This document shows, in pieces, positions 55,357 to 64,000 of a DNA stretch of 64,000 nucleotides. The stretch is from Stentor coeruleus (taxonomy: Eukaryota > Ciliophora > Heterotrichea > Heterotrichida > Stentoridae). Where the stretch lies: contig MPUH01000219.1 of the NCBI GenBank assembly GCA_001970955.1, positions 1 to 64,000 of the forward strand, read 5' to 3'. The notes below the pieces were generated by a model that saw only the letters and a program-made list of their open reading frames with translations, searched no databases and was not told the DNA's origin. The first letter of the stretch is position 1. Each line of letters opens with the position of its first letter. Position numbers and translations under genes: made by a program.

Positions 55357-55508
55357 GAATTTCTTTATAATATGATTTATAAGATGGTTTGTGTTATTTT
55401 TGGTTTTTAGATGGCTTTTTTTGTGGATGGAGTTTTGGATTTTTTATGGTTGTAAAGGGAATATCTTCTATCAATAATCCCAACTTTAATCTTACTTTAA
55501 ACTAATTT

Positions 55509-56393
55509 CTACTTTAGATAAGTAACACTCGCTGCATAAGATACTGAAAACTCTCTCTGGTTTCTCACAGGATTACTCTGCGCATACCTCACAAATGTTG
55601 TTTCAACTTCCAGCCCCGATTCAGCAATAGTGCTCATAGCAATCATAATAGGATTACATCCACAAATAGTATTCCCAGTACTATCTAAATACTTAGCAAA
55701 CCCTTCCAAGTCATTTTTCTCAATAAAACCCATCCCAGACCTATCTAAAAACTCAATAAACTCAAAAATCTGCCCTTTACTCCTATCATAAGGTTTAAAA
55801 TCAAAATTATCTCCCCAATGACAAAAATCAGAACTGATAACAAACAAATTTTCAGGGTTTCTAAAATACCCAGCTAATATCCTCCCATATTCTTTAGCCG
55901 TCTGTACATTTATATCCCCAACCATTATTGGGACAAGCTGAAACTGTTTGTTTCCAAATATTTTCCTTAAATAAGGTAAATGCATTTCAAGTGAATGTTC
56001 TTTTTCTTCATCTCTTTTTTTAAGCATAGTGAATTTGGTGTTTTGCATAAGATCTCCTACGATATGCATATGGATTGGGATTTCTCCTATAGGTGTAGAA
56101 TAGATACCGGAACAAGGAAGGGAGCATCCTTTGATATAGGAATGATGAGAAGGTCCTAATAGGAATACAGTTGAGTATTGAGATACGTCGATATTTTTAT
56201 AGCTCCAAGCTGCTGTAGGACCTGAGTATTCGTAACCTGCATGAGGTCCGATGATCATTTTAGTCCTTGGATGGGTTACTGGAGCTGCTGCAAGATATGA
56301 GTCTAACTCTGAATTAAGAACTTCAGAACCCGCTGAGTACCAAGACCCAGCATGAGAAGCTCTACGAACACCTTCTAGATTGATTCTAGCCAT
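55509..56393 (-). CDS. MEMO1: MEMO1 family protein
   Basis: The first ATG is at 56393 (MARINLEGVRRASHAGSWY); the open frame before it starts with GTG. The 294-aa product has the MEMO signatures HAGSWYSAG, GPHAGYEYSG, LLGPSHHSY, HSLEMHLPYL and the C-terminal CGCNPI. These supply the metal-site His and Cys residues seen in human MEMO1, a copper/iron-binding redox protein of the dioxygenase-like fold. Length matches the family (about 295). Its ATG begins one base after the stop of the MED17-like gene on the same strand, so its promoter must lie within that gene or the two share a transcript. Confidence 0.92.
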   Translation of the reverse strand: MARINLEGVRRASHAGSWYSAGSEVLNSELDSYLAAAPVTHPRTKMIIGPHAGYEYSGPTAAWSYKNIDVSQYSTVFLLGPSHHSYIKGCSLPCSGIYSTPIGEIPIHMHIVGDLMQNTKFTMLKKRDEEKEHSLEMHLPYLRKIFGNKQFQLVPIMVGDINVQTAKEYGRILAGYFRNPENLFVISSDFCHWGDNFDFKPYDRSKGQIFEFIEFLDRSGMGFIEKNDLEGFAKYLDSTGNTICGCNPIMIAMSTIAESGLEVETTFVRYAQSNPVRNQREFSVSYAASVTYLK

Positions 56394-56394
56394 A

Positions 56395-57765
56395 TTAATC
56401 ACTTTTAAGTATATTTAAATACTCTTCTTGTATTTCTAAAGTATTTTCTATAATTGGTCGAATCTCCCTACACATAATTTTCTTTCTCGGACATAAAGGC
56501 ACAAAGTTCCCAATACATAAATGCGTATAAGCTGTGCAAAATACATCATTCGACAAAACTTCAAAGTCCACAATTTTATTCTTCCTCTGTTCTTGTATTA
56601 TCGTAAAAATCACTTTATTCGCTTTATGTTCTTTTTCCCTTATCCTATATTTCACTTGTTTATCTTCTAAAGTTTTTATAATCATACTATAAACATACAT
56701 TTTAATATGAGAATGCGATATCAGACGACAAAAAGTTGTCAAAATATCCTTTTTACTATCTGAAAACGTTTCTATAATCTTAGTATTTGTTCCTTGCCAT
56801 AAACTGACTAATATGCTTTTATACAAATTATTTGGAAAATACTCATCTTGCATTTCTATTGATAAATATATAGAAACTTCTTCTTCAGTCTATATTAAAG
56901 TTACATTCACAAATAACTCTAAAGAGGATTTTGTGTTTTTACTAACAACATATTCTGCACTCTCAGCAACTTTTTCTTGTAATTCTTTCATAATTTCAGC
57001 ATCAATCAAGATTTGTTCAGCCCTTTCTAACTCAGCGAATTCCACATTTTTTTTAATTTTCACATCAGGTAAAGTTATTTGTGGACAGGAAACTTTTATA
57101 TTTAACACTTTAAGTTTTTTCATCTCTGGGGATAAGTCAACTTTTATACCTTTTTCAGAGTCTTTTATAAGTAATGCTTTATAAGGATCCCCTTGACTAC
57201 TTTTCCCAATAACAGCGAAAATTAAGTTTTCTTGTTTGATAATTTTCCACCTTTGGCTTATATTCATAAGCATATGCATAAAAAGTTTCTGATCATGATT
57301 CAGAGTTTTTATAGTTTTACTACGTTTTTCTATCATTTTATATGACCCTTGTATAGCTTTGTGCTTTAAAGCAAGACGTTGGATGCTATTTGAAGCTTGT
57401 GGTTTACGATTTTCCAGATGTCGTAAAGCTAAAAGTTTTCTTGACCTGATACCCATGATATCTTGTGTTGCGTTGTTTGTATTTTCACTTGTTCTACAAG
57501 CTTCGATCATTTCAATAAGCGAATGTACCTGATATAATGCTTCACTATATAAACTTTACTCTAATGCGGCTTTTGCTTTTTTTAAAACCTCCCAATCAAC
57601 TTGATCTGGATTTTCTACTTCAAAAATTTCTCCTGTTCTTATTGCTTCAATCATTTTCTCATATTCACTAATTTCACTGTATATATATCACTGGTATAAT
57701 ACTGGGGTTTCCTGCTCATCAAAAAAGTCTACTATAGCCTTTTTTTCCCTCTCTAGTGATACCAT
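56395..57765 (-). CDS. MED17-like Mediator head subunit
   Basis: Three 15-nt introns join four exons: 57677-57691 (GTGATATATATACAG), 57545-57559 (GTAAAGTTTATATAG) and 56890-56904 (GTAACTTTAATATAG). The spliced 441-aa protein has an N-terminal helical part (about 1-90), then R-W-K-I-I-x-x-E-N-L-I-F-A-V-I-G, an IKVDLSP segment and a helix-rich end with the AELERAEQILIDAEIMKELQEK pattern, split as AEQILIDAEIM then KELQEK. This matches the W-x-L-R-x...D...AxxxLLxKEIFxxL order of MED17/Srb4, which sits in the Mediator head and contacts RNA polymerase II. It is shorter than the usual 600-700 aa. Assignment is by pattern and needs a profile search. Confidence 0.66.
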
Positions 57766-57802
57766 TTTATAATATCCTTAGACAACTTCTGATGTATTAA
57801 TA
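57766..57802. promoter_or_regulatory. 37-bp divergent start region
   Basis: The ATG of the MED17-like gene (57765, minus) and the ATG of the polytopic gene (57803, plus) are only 37 bp apart. Both promoters and both leaders must fit here or inside the neighbouring coding sequence, so a shared bidirectional promoter is likely. Confidence 0.5.
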
Positions 57803-60022
57803 ATGCGTTTTTCTTATATTATGAAGATAATCGTCCTGATGTATATGATGCAATTATTACATGCTCAAGAATCTGATGGGTCTATTCTTGATACCTTTGA
57901 AACTGAGGAATTATCAGAGCTTGAAATCCAAGCTTTAGAAAGCAATCTTGAAGAAACTGAAGGACTTTTAGACGAAGCTGATGAGGAAATAGTCGATATT
58001 ATCCCATCTCAGACCGCAGCTTCATATGGACTATTTAGCCAATACAATGAAATGATGCTATATAACAAGATATTAGAAGCAGAAAACGAAAACTTAAAAG
58101 TCACATATGAAGAGCTTGAAGAGGAATTAAGGGATGTGATAGAAAAAGCAGAAGATTACAAGATGGATTACGAGATTAATTCGCAGGATTTAAAAGAAAA
58201 AATCACATCTTTTGATGATTATACTCATAAAATTTATAGAGATTGGCTTAATGAGGATGAGGAAATAGGTGTTATTGAAGATAGTGAGGATTCAAGTGAA
58301 GATGAAGATGAGATTTCGCATACATCAATAGCAGTCATAGGGATTTCACTGTTTTTTTTAACAATTATTGGTATAAGGTCATCATTTGGTAAAGCATTTT
58401 ACCAGGTTTTTACCCCAACTTTATATGCATTACTTGAAAACATGACAATTTTGCTTATCGTTTTAATTGTAGCCTTATTTGTTTATTATGGCGAACCTTT
58501 TGATCACTTAAACTATGGGCTTATTGTCACAGGAATTGGGATTTTCGCTTTGATTTGGCTAGCTTTTGGACTTTTTCTTATAGTCGTAGCTCAAGGTTTT
58601 GTGACAAAATGGGTATTTTATGAAGAACAAATTCAAGAAATTGAAGATTTTTTTATAAACAATGAAGGTAACGCGAAAATTGCAGAAAGCGTTGCGAGGT
58701 TTTATTTTATGAAAAAACTTTTTACAAACTCCCCTTATCTTGTAAACAATTTCTCAGTAAAATTTCTGGACTTTTCACAATATTTAGCTAGGAATTTAGC
58801 TGAAGTTATAAGGAACTTGTTTTATATGACATGGGGTAGTTATATTATAGTTTTACTATCGATTTTTGCATGGCGAGTTTTGCTTTATTTTGATAATGAG
58901 TATGAAAAACTGATTATGCTTTGTGTCCCTCCAGGAACTTTTATAGTTTTTCTTATAATCTGGGTCAAAATGGTTTATATTTATAGAAGTTTGGTACCGA
59001 GGCTTACTTTAGAAATAATTGCTGCTTATGATCCTAATGACCCTAAAACTTTGCCTATGCCTGATTATTTAAAAGGAAACATACCTGGTTTGGTATCAAA
59101 TGCGAAATTCTGCTTTTGTCTACCTTTCCATCCTTTAAAAGCTAGCCTTGGATATTTATTAAAAGGATCTATCCCAAGCCGACACGATTTTCTTTTCTGG
59201 TTCGACATTTATGGTGTTTGTGTCCTTAAATCTTTTCTCCAAGGATCAGCAATCTCTCTTTGCTTATGGCTTACAATAGAAATCATATACTATCTTCCTA
59301 CACATTCCGATTACTATATCGACATCCTTATAACAACCGGGTCTTTTATTTTCCTTTCTTTAGTTCTTTTTATCGAATTCCCTTATACACTTCGATACCT
59401 TTCTATATCCACTTCAATCGAAATGTATAAAAACATTGAACTACTACAAAAAACTCTTATTTCCCAAAAAATCTCCCGTACTGAAGTAGTTGTAAGGATT
59501 TACCGTCAAATGAAAATGCTTTTTAGAGACAAATTCTTAAGTAATAAATACCAGGATTTGCCTGAATTCGTTTTAAGTTTTACTGAAGAAATTTTTACTT
59601 TATATTCTGAGAAATTATTACCTGTTGATGATTTAGAAGATGTTCTTGGAATGTGTGGTATTGAACTTAATGATGATGAACTTAGGCTTTTTGCTAGAGA
59701 ATGTAAGCCTGTAATTTTTATATAGGACAATGAGTATAGGATTAGTCTTGAGAATTTTAAAAAAGCTATGTCTGTTATTGTTAAAAGCAAACATTTTAGT
59801 CCTAGAGTTGTTGTTAAGAAATTATTGACTAGCTATTTTAGGGAAAATTTAGGGAAATCTTTAGCACAGGTAAGAGTTGAGGATTTGAAACAGTTTTTTA
59901 ATGAGTTTATGTGGCATTTTAGTGATGAAGATATTGAACAGTTCTTAGTAGAAGCGAATGAAGTAGGTGTTGAGAATATACCAGGAATGGTTCAGGACTC
60001 ATTAGAATGCAGTTATAAGTAA
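57803..60022 (+). CDS. Polytopic membrane protein with signal peptide, acidic ectodomain and EF-hand-like tail
   Basis: A signal peptide ends near LLHAQ (residue about 22). An acidic, coiled segment (about 25-170) follows, then about seven hydrophobic helices (about 172-530), with a cytoplasmic C-terminus rich in charged helices. The tail contains two EF-hand-like stretches (near LPVDDLEDVLGMCG and, after the intron, DNEYRISLENF), but neither has a complete Ca loop. A 15-nt intron at 59711-59725 (GTAATTTTTATATAG) carries a stop; splicing joins ECKP to DNEYRIS and gives 734 aa. The seven-helix layout recalls MLO-type proteins, but I see no diagnostic motif, so family is open. Confidence 0.7.
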
Positions 60023-60342
60023 TAAATGTTCCTAAGGGTTTTTGATTTTGAATGTGATAACTGTTGATAATTGGTTTATGTTTTTATATGTGGAATTAAC
60101 TTGTAAAATTGTTTGCTGAAATTATTATATAATGTATACATGATATAAACTAAATCACAACTTTTTGACCTAAATGATTATAGTTTATTAAATCCAAATC
60201 ATCTAAAAATACAAAATTTATCATACAACAACATATTAAAAACACATAAATCATCATAATTCACCATATAACCCTATCTCTCTTATAACCTAAACTTCAT
60301 AATATATAAAACTTAAACCCAACTTCAAATTCAATAATAAAA
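60023..60342. other. Intergenic, about 320 bp
   Basis: Spacer between two plus-strand genes. The last 120 bp are A/C-rich on the plus strand with few G. Nothing else recognised. Confidence 0.4.
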
Positions 60343-63327
60343 ATGACAGAAAGACTTCCAGGAAAATACAAATCCGATTTGCACTCAAAGCCTTGGTTTT
60401 TCGGTGGCAAAGTCCCAGATATAAAATACAGCTACACCATTGCTGGACTCACTCCATCCCAATACCCAATCCGCCCTCGTTCAATAAACCCAGGAGCCAA
60501 AGTAAATATCCATCCTATCAAGCCATCTTTTATAAACGTAGATGAAATGAGATCCCAAGAGTTCAAAAGAGACTTTCGAGAATATAATTTTTTAAAAGAC
60601 GATGATGTGCTTTTAACAATTGAACATTGTGATAACTGTGAAGAACATGCAAGTAGTACTCGTCATGATCCAGCAAAATATTATCAATATGCTCAATCAA
60701 TAAAGAATTCTGTTCTTACAAGATACCCAATGGTAAAAATCCTCATAAAACCAGTTTCAAAACTAGACCCTGAGTCTAACAAAAAACGAATGGGTGCTTT
60801 TGAAGTTCAAGTTTCCTGTAAAACTAAAGGAAAACTTACAGTTACTGTACTTCATTCTAAACTTGACTCAAGAAAATGGCCTGATGTTAATGATGTAGTC
60901 TCTAAACTTAGTACTTATCTTCCTACTTGTCAATTATTCGTCACAGTTTTTGATCAAAACAACCAAGAAAAAACTTTAAAAGGCCTTAAAGTTCTTGTCA
61001 GACCCAAACCTTTAGACTTTGAGATGCAAAAAAATACTAATGAGGCTGAAGATGGGCATTTTACTAGGAATTTCAGTGGAAGGCCAGGGACTGCATTTAG
61101 ACCTAAAAGTGCAGCGACAAATCGTTCAGTAAAATCTATGAGGGTCATGTCAGGTCGAAGGTTTTCTCATAAGAATTTATCAAAAGTTAAAAACCCGATA
61201 GTCTATGAAAAAATCACAGACCGCGATGGGACGTGTCTTTTCGATAATTTCCCTTTAGATGTTTATGAAATTGAAGTTGTTGAAACTAAAGAATTTAAAG
61301 GTGCAGTAAAAGTATTCAATACATTTGAAGAAAAACTTCAAAACTCAAGTCTGAATGTGTATATTGGTGTAAAATCACGTGATAATGCTAGTATAACAGT
61401 TATTATTAAAGACCCTTTACTTAAAGAAGAAGTTTCAAATGCAAAAGTAACTATTATTAAAGATGCGGAAATATATTATTTAGCTGAAATCCGTAGAGGT
61501 GTTTATGAGATCAGTGTGCCAAAAGGAGATTATTCATTAAGTATTGTATCAGGTAAATACAAAGATGTAGATAGAAAAATCCAAGCGAATGACCCAGAAA
61601 TTATTATCACAGAAAATCTTGAGCTTAAAAAAACTAAAGAAATAAATGTATATACATATGATGCAATGACTGGGGAGAGTTTAAGTGGAGTTATAATCGA
61701 ATTAGTTATTAACAACCATACCAAATTTGAAGGATTTACAAAATCAGGCAAGCATGGGTTTAAACTTGAAGAAACTGGCCAATATTCAATAAAATCTAAA
61801 ATCAGAAACTATTGCAAGTCAAAAATATCATTAATAGTAGGAAACAGTGATATAAATTGTATTTTCATACCTTTAGTACCATTGAATATTGATTATTCAG
61901 TAATTGTTATATCATGGTGTAAATGTAGTGATGATCTTGAAGTTCATGGGCAAACTAATACTAAAGCATTGAATTTCCAAAACCCTGAAATTGAAGGGTT
62001 TAAAATGTTTGATTTAATGAAATCACATGGATTTACAACTATTTGTATATTAGATGATAATGAAGATTTAAGGGTTACTATAAGAGGATTGACTAAAGAA
62101 CTTATATCGTTTAATGGGATGCTATATACTGGGTTAAATGTTCAATTTTATAGTATGAGGAATATTATTAGTTGTATAAAACCTTCATCTGGTGGTGGGG
62201 AATGGTGGGATGTAGGTTTTTATTCTGGAAAAAGAAAGGATTTTATAGAAACAAATATTGTTGCATCTTATAGACTACCAATGTATGAGTTTATACAAGA
62301 TTTTATATCTGTTATAAGACATATTCAAGCTTGTGATGCTGTTGCTGATGCTTTTAATTTTTTACATGGGGTGACAAAGACTATGAGCTATGGTAAAGAT
62401 TTGTTTTTGTCTCCGGAGATTTTTAAAAAGAATATGCAGAATATTGTTTCAGCAGAGTTTTTGAATATATACTTGATGACTTTGACTAGTACTGATGGGG
62501 TAAGTTTAATAGTTTTGACAAATCGATATGAAAGATATGTAGGAATAGGGAAAAGTCCTTATAGGAAACTTGAGCATTTTATCGCAGACCTTGGTGTAGA
62601 CAAAGATGATGAGAAAGATTTTAGAGGATTGATTGAAGAAACTTGGTTAGCTAAGTTTCCTGAGAACTGGGAAGCAATAAAAGATTTAAATGGAGATATT
62701 GTATATCAAAACCTAGAAGGAGAAATTTCTAAAGAGTATCCAAATATTGTCATATGTAGGAAAAAAATAATGGATATCAAAAGAGAAGAACTTAAAGTTA
62801 AAAACAAACACCCTGAACCAGTTAAAAAAATAGATGAAAAGCCAAAAATCAATGAAAAATCTGGACAAAGTAGACCAAGTTCAAGTAGTAAAAACAGCTC
62901 AAAAAGTAAAAATTATAGTGAAAAATCTAGAAGTTCAAGTAGCTCCAGTTCACATTCAAATATAGATGAATATAATGAAAACTTCTATAGAAATGCTAAT
63001 GAACAATGCGAGAAATTAGCTGAACTTGCTTTACAGAATATTGAGTTTTATCATAATAACAAAAAACTTGATAAGGATATACATAAACAATTATCTCAGA
63101 AAATCAAAGAGTATTTAGAAAATTTTGATGAACAACTTAAAGATAACAGCGACGACCAAGCTATAGAATTTTTTAATTTCTGGAAAGCTAAGTATTTAGA
63201 AATCAGAGGGGCTTTAGAAGAAATTCAAAATCAAGTTAGAGATGAAGTACAGAATAAAAAAAGAGGAAGCAAAAGACCGTTGAGCTCTTCTACAAATAAG
63301 AGTAAAGATAGTAGTGTTGCTGATTAA
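60343..63327 (+). CDS. Large cytoplasmic protein with Rdx/SelW-like domain and beta-repeat region
   Basis: The 994-aa protein has no signal peptide or membrane helix. Residues about 85-135 hold IEHCDNCEEHASSTRHD followed by Y...A..IK..V...YP, matching the CxxC loop and helix of Rdx (SelW/SelT) thioredoxin-like folds, with Cys where some relatives have selenocysteine. The middle (about 280-520) has three or more beta-rich units like carboxypeptidase-regulatory or Ig-like repeats. The region about 520-830 forms a conserved globular part (WWDVGFYSGKRKDF, KDFRGLIEETWLAKFP) I cannot name. The tail is Ser/Lys-rich then coiled. Its 3' end is duplicated downstream. A ciliary role is possible but not shown. 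Confidence 0.72.
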   Translation: MTERLPGKYKSDLHSKPWFFGGKVPDIKYSYTIAGLTPSQYPIRPRSINPGAKVNIHPIKPSFINVDEMRSQEFKRDFREYNFLKDDDVLLTIEHCDNCEEHASSTRHDPAKYYQYAQSIKNSVLTRYPMVKILIKPVSKLDPESNKKRMGAFEVQVSCKTKGKLTVTVLHSKLDSRKWPDVNDVVSKLSTYLPTCQLFVTVFDQNNQEKTLKGLKVLVRPKPLDFEMQKNTNEAEDGHFTRNFSGRPGTAFRPKSAATNRSVKSMRVMSGRRFSHKNLSKVKNPIVYEKITDRDGTCLFDNFPLDVYEIEVVETKEFKGAVKVFNTFEEKLQNSSLNVYIGVKSRDNASITVIIKDPLLKEEVSNAKVTIIKDAEIYYLAEIRRGVYEISVPKGDYSLSIVSGKYKDVDRKIQANDPEIIITENLELKKTKEINVYTYDAMTGESLSGVIIELVINNHTKFEGFTKSGKHGFKLEETGQYSIKSKIRNYCKSKISLIVGNSDINCIFIPLVPLNIDYSVIVISWCKCSDDLEVHGQTNTKALNFQNPEIEGFKMFDLMKSHGFTTICILDDNEDLRVTIRGLTKELISFNGMLYTGLNVQFYSMRNIISCIKPSSGGGEWWDVGFYSGKRKDFIETNIVASYRLPMYEFIQDFISVIRHIQACDAVADAFNFLHGVTKTMSYGKDLFLSPEIFKKNMQNIVSAEFLNIYLMTLTSTDGVSLIVLTNRYERYVGIGKSPYRKLEHFIADLGVDKDDEKDFRGLIEETWLAKFPENWEAIKDLNGDIVYQNLEGEISKEYPNIVICRKKIMDIKREELKVKNKHPEPVKKIDEKPKINEKSGQSRPSSSSKNSSKSKNYSEKSRSSSSSSSHSNIDEYNENFYRNANEQCEKLAELALQNIEFYHNNKKLDKDIHKQLSQKIKEYLENFDEQLKDNSDDQAIEFFNFWKAKYLEIRGALEEIQNQVRDEVQNKKRGSKRPLSSSTNKSKDSSVAD

Positions 63328-63660
63328 TATGATAGTTAGGATTATTAATTTTAAGATATAAAGTTTAAAATAAATGATTTTGAAATATATGCTTACTGGA
63401 AAGCTAAGTTTCTAGAAATCAAAGGAGTTTTAGAAGAGATTCAAAATCAAGCTAAAAACGATGAACAGATTAAAAAAAAAATAGGTAAAAGACCATCAAG
63501 TTCTTCAAGCAAAAGTAAAGATAGTAATTTTGCTGATTAATACTTAGGATTATTAATTTTTCAAATTAAAAAAACTCAATAACCTCTAAAACCCATTTTA
63601 TTTTCCTATCTAAACCTCCTCCTATCATAAAAAATCCTATAAAGAATTATCTTAATACCC
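63328..63660 (+). repeat. Intergenic with a duplicated 3' end of the preceding gene
   Basis: A stretch at about 63375-63560 copies the last part of the gene before it (63161-63350) at an offset of 216 bp. The copy keeps an open frame from YWKAKFLEIKGVLEE to a matching end in SKDSNFAD and TAA 63538-63540, in the same frame as the gene. It lacks an ATG and is separated by stops, so it is a partial tandem duplication, or less likely an alternative last exon. Confidence 0.75.
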
Positions 63661-64000
63661 TTAATTCCTCATCTTAATAACCGCATGACATAAAGGACAA
63701 TACTTCAATTTAAGCCTTTGTAGCTCTGACTCAATAGCTTTATGTTTACAATTCTTACACTGAACATAAATTTTCTCCATAATCGGTTTCCCACTAGCAA
63801 TACACGCAGGGAAATTTGACCCACATTCATTACAATTCGTCACAGTATCAGGGACTGAATTAGTACAATTTTTCCCAGGGCATTTCATCATATTAGGTTT
63901 AGGGTCTCTTGGTGGATTTTTTGTAAATATCGCTACAGCTAAATCTTCATATAAAGTCCTTTCTTCATCACTTTGACCAGGTAAGTTTTCTAATTTAACA
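63661..64000 (-). CDS. IFT-A WD-repeat protein, C-terminal end (partial)
   Basis: The frame is open to the window edge, so only the last 112 or so codons are present. The sequence has LYEDLAVAIFTKNPP, then four Cys pairs (CPGKNC, CNEC, CKNC, CPLC) with CIASGKPI between them and KHKAIESE. This double zinc ribbon with the C-x-A-S-G-x-P-I core is typical of the C-termini of IFT-A WD-repeat proteins (IFT121/WDR35 and IFT122). These proteins serve retrograde transport in cilia. IFT121 seems the nearer match, from the IF-x-K-x-P-P segment, but IFT122 is not excluded. Upstream exons lie outside the window. Confidence 0.7.
   Translation of the reverse strand, partial: VKLENLPGQSDEERTLYEDLAVAIFTKNPPRDPKPNMMKCPGKNCTNSVPDTVTNCNECGSNFPACIASGKPIMEKIYVQCKNCKHKAIESELQRLKLKYCPLCHAVIKMRN

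Overview
The window looks like macronuclear DNA of a heterotrich ciliate, most like Stentor. It is AT-rich and gene-dense, with about 28 genes on both strands and short spacers. Reading frames are repeatedly interrupted by exactly 15-nt introns (mostly GTA...TAG or GTA...AAG), and removing them restores conserved protein motifs. I found 21 such introns. Tryptophan is encoded by TGG, and all 28 visible gene ends use TAA (19) or TAG (9), never TGA. I saw no mobile element, tRNA, rRNA or CRISPR. Species assignment is inference.

Layout. 1-7.7 kb: a large signal-peptide receptor-like gene (Lin-12/Notch-type Cys repeats, beta-helix, Cys-rich repeats, C-terminal multi-TM) whose frame is broken at several points. 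8.2-14.4 kb: an Aurora-type kinase, a PX-BAR sorting nexin, a RIB43A-like ciliary protein and a syntaxin-type SNARE. 15.2-22.7 kb: a second giant Cys-rich receptor-like protein with five LamG-like units, followed 12 bp later by a uridine kinase. 23.7-30.8 kb: a PLAC8 protein with an internally deleted relic, a two-CNB protein, a histidine phosphatase, a GDPGP1/VTC2-like phosphorylase and a CK1 kinase. 30.8-38.3 kb: a kinesin-8-like motor, a second PX-BAR protein, a coiled, charged orphan, and a RING protein with three polytopic repeats whose 15-nt introns recur at matching positions.

39.5-54.2 kb: an RBR ubiquitin ligase, a zinc-binding orphan, a CaMKK-like kinase, a CDPK-like kinase, a VPS13-like lipid-transfer protein and a Ubl-ankyrin-PH-AGC kinase. 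This stretch also holds two relics: an AGC-kinase 3' end beside the intact RBR gene, and an RBR 5' part beside the intact AGC kinase, which points to an old block duplication with reciprocal decay. 54.5-64 kb: an orphan, MEMO1, a MED17-like Mediator subunit one base upstream of MEMO1, a polytopic EF-hand-like protein divergent from MED17 by 37 bp, a multi-domain Rdx-like protein with a duplicated 3' end, and the C-terminal end of an IFT-A WD-repeat protein running off the window.

The genes do not form one pathway. Several themes recur: kinase signalling (Aurora, CK1, CaMKK, CDPK, AGC), membrane traffic (two sorting nexins, SNARE, VPS13), cilium and microtubule parts (RIB43A, kinesin-8, IFT-A) and ubiquitin ligases (RING-TM, RBR). 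Five places hold N characters; four of these are flanked by near-identical duplicated sequence and are best read as assembly joins.
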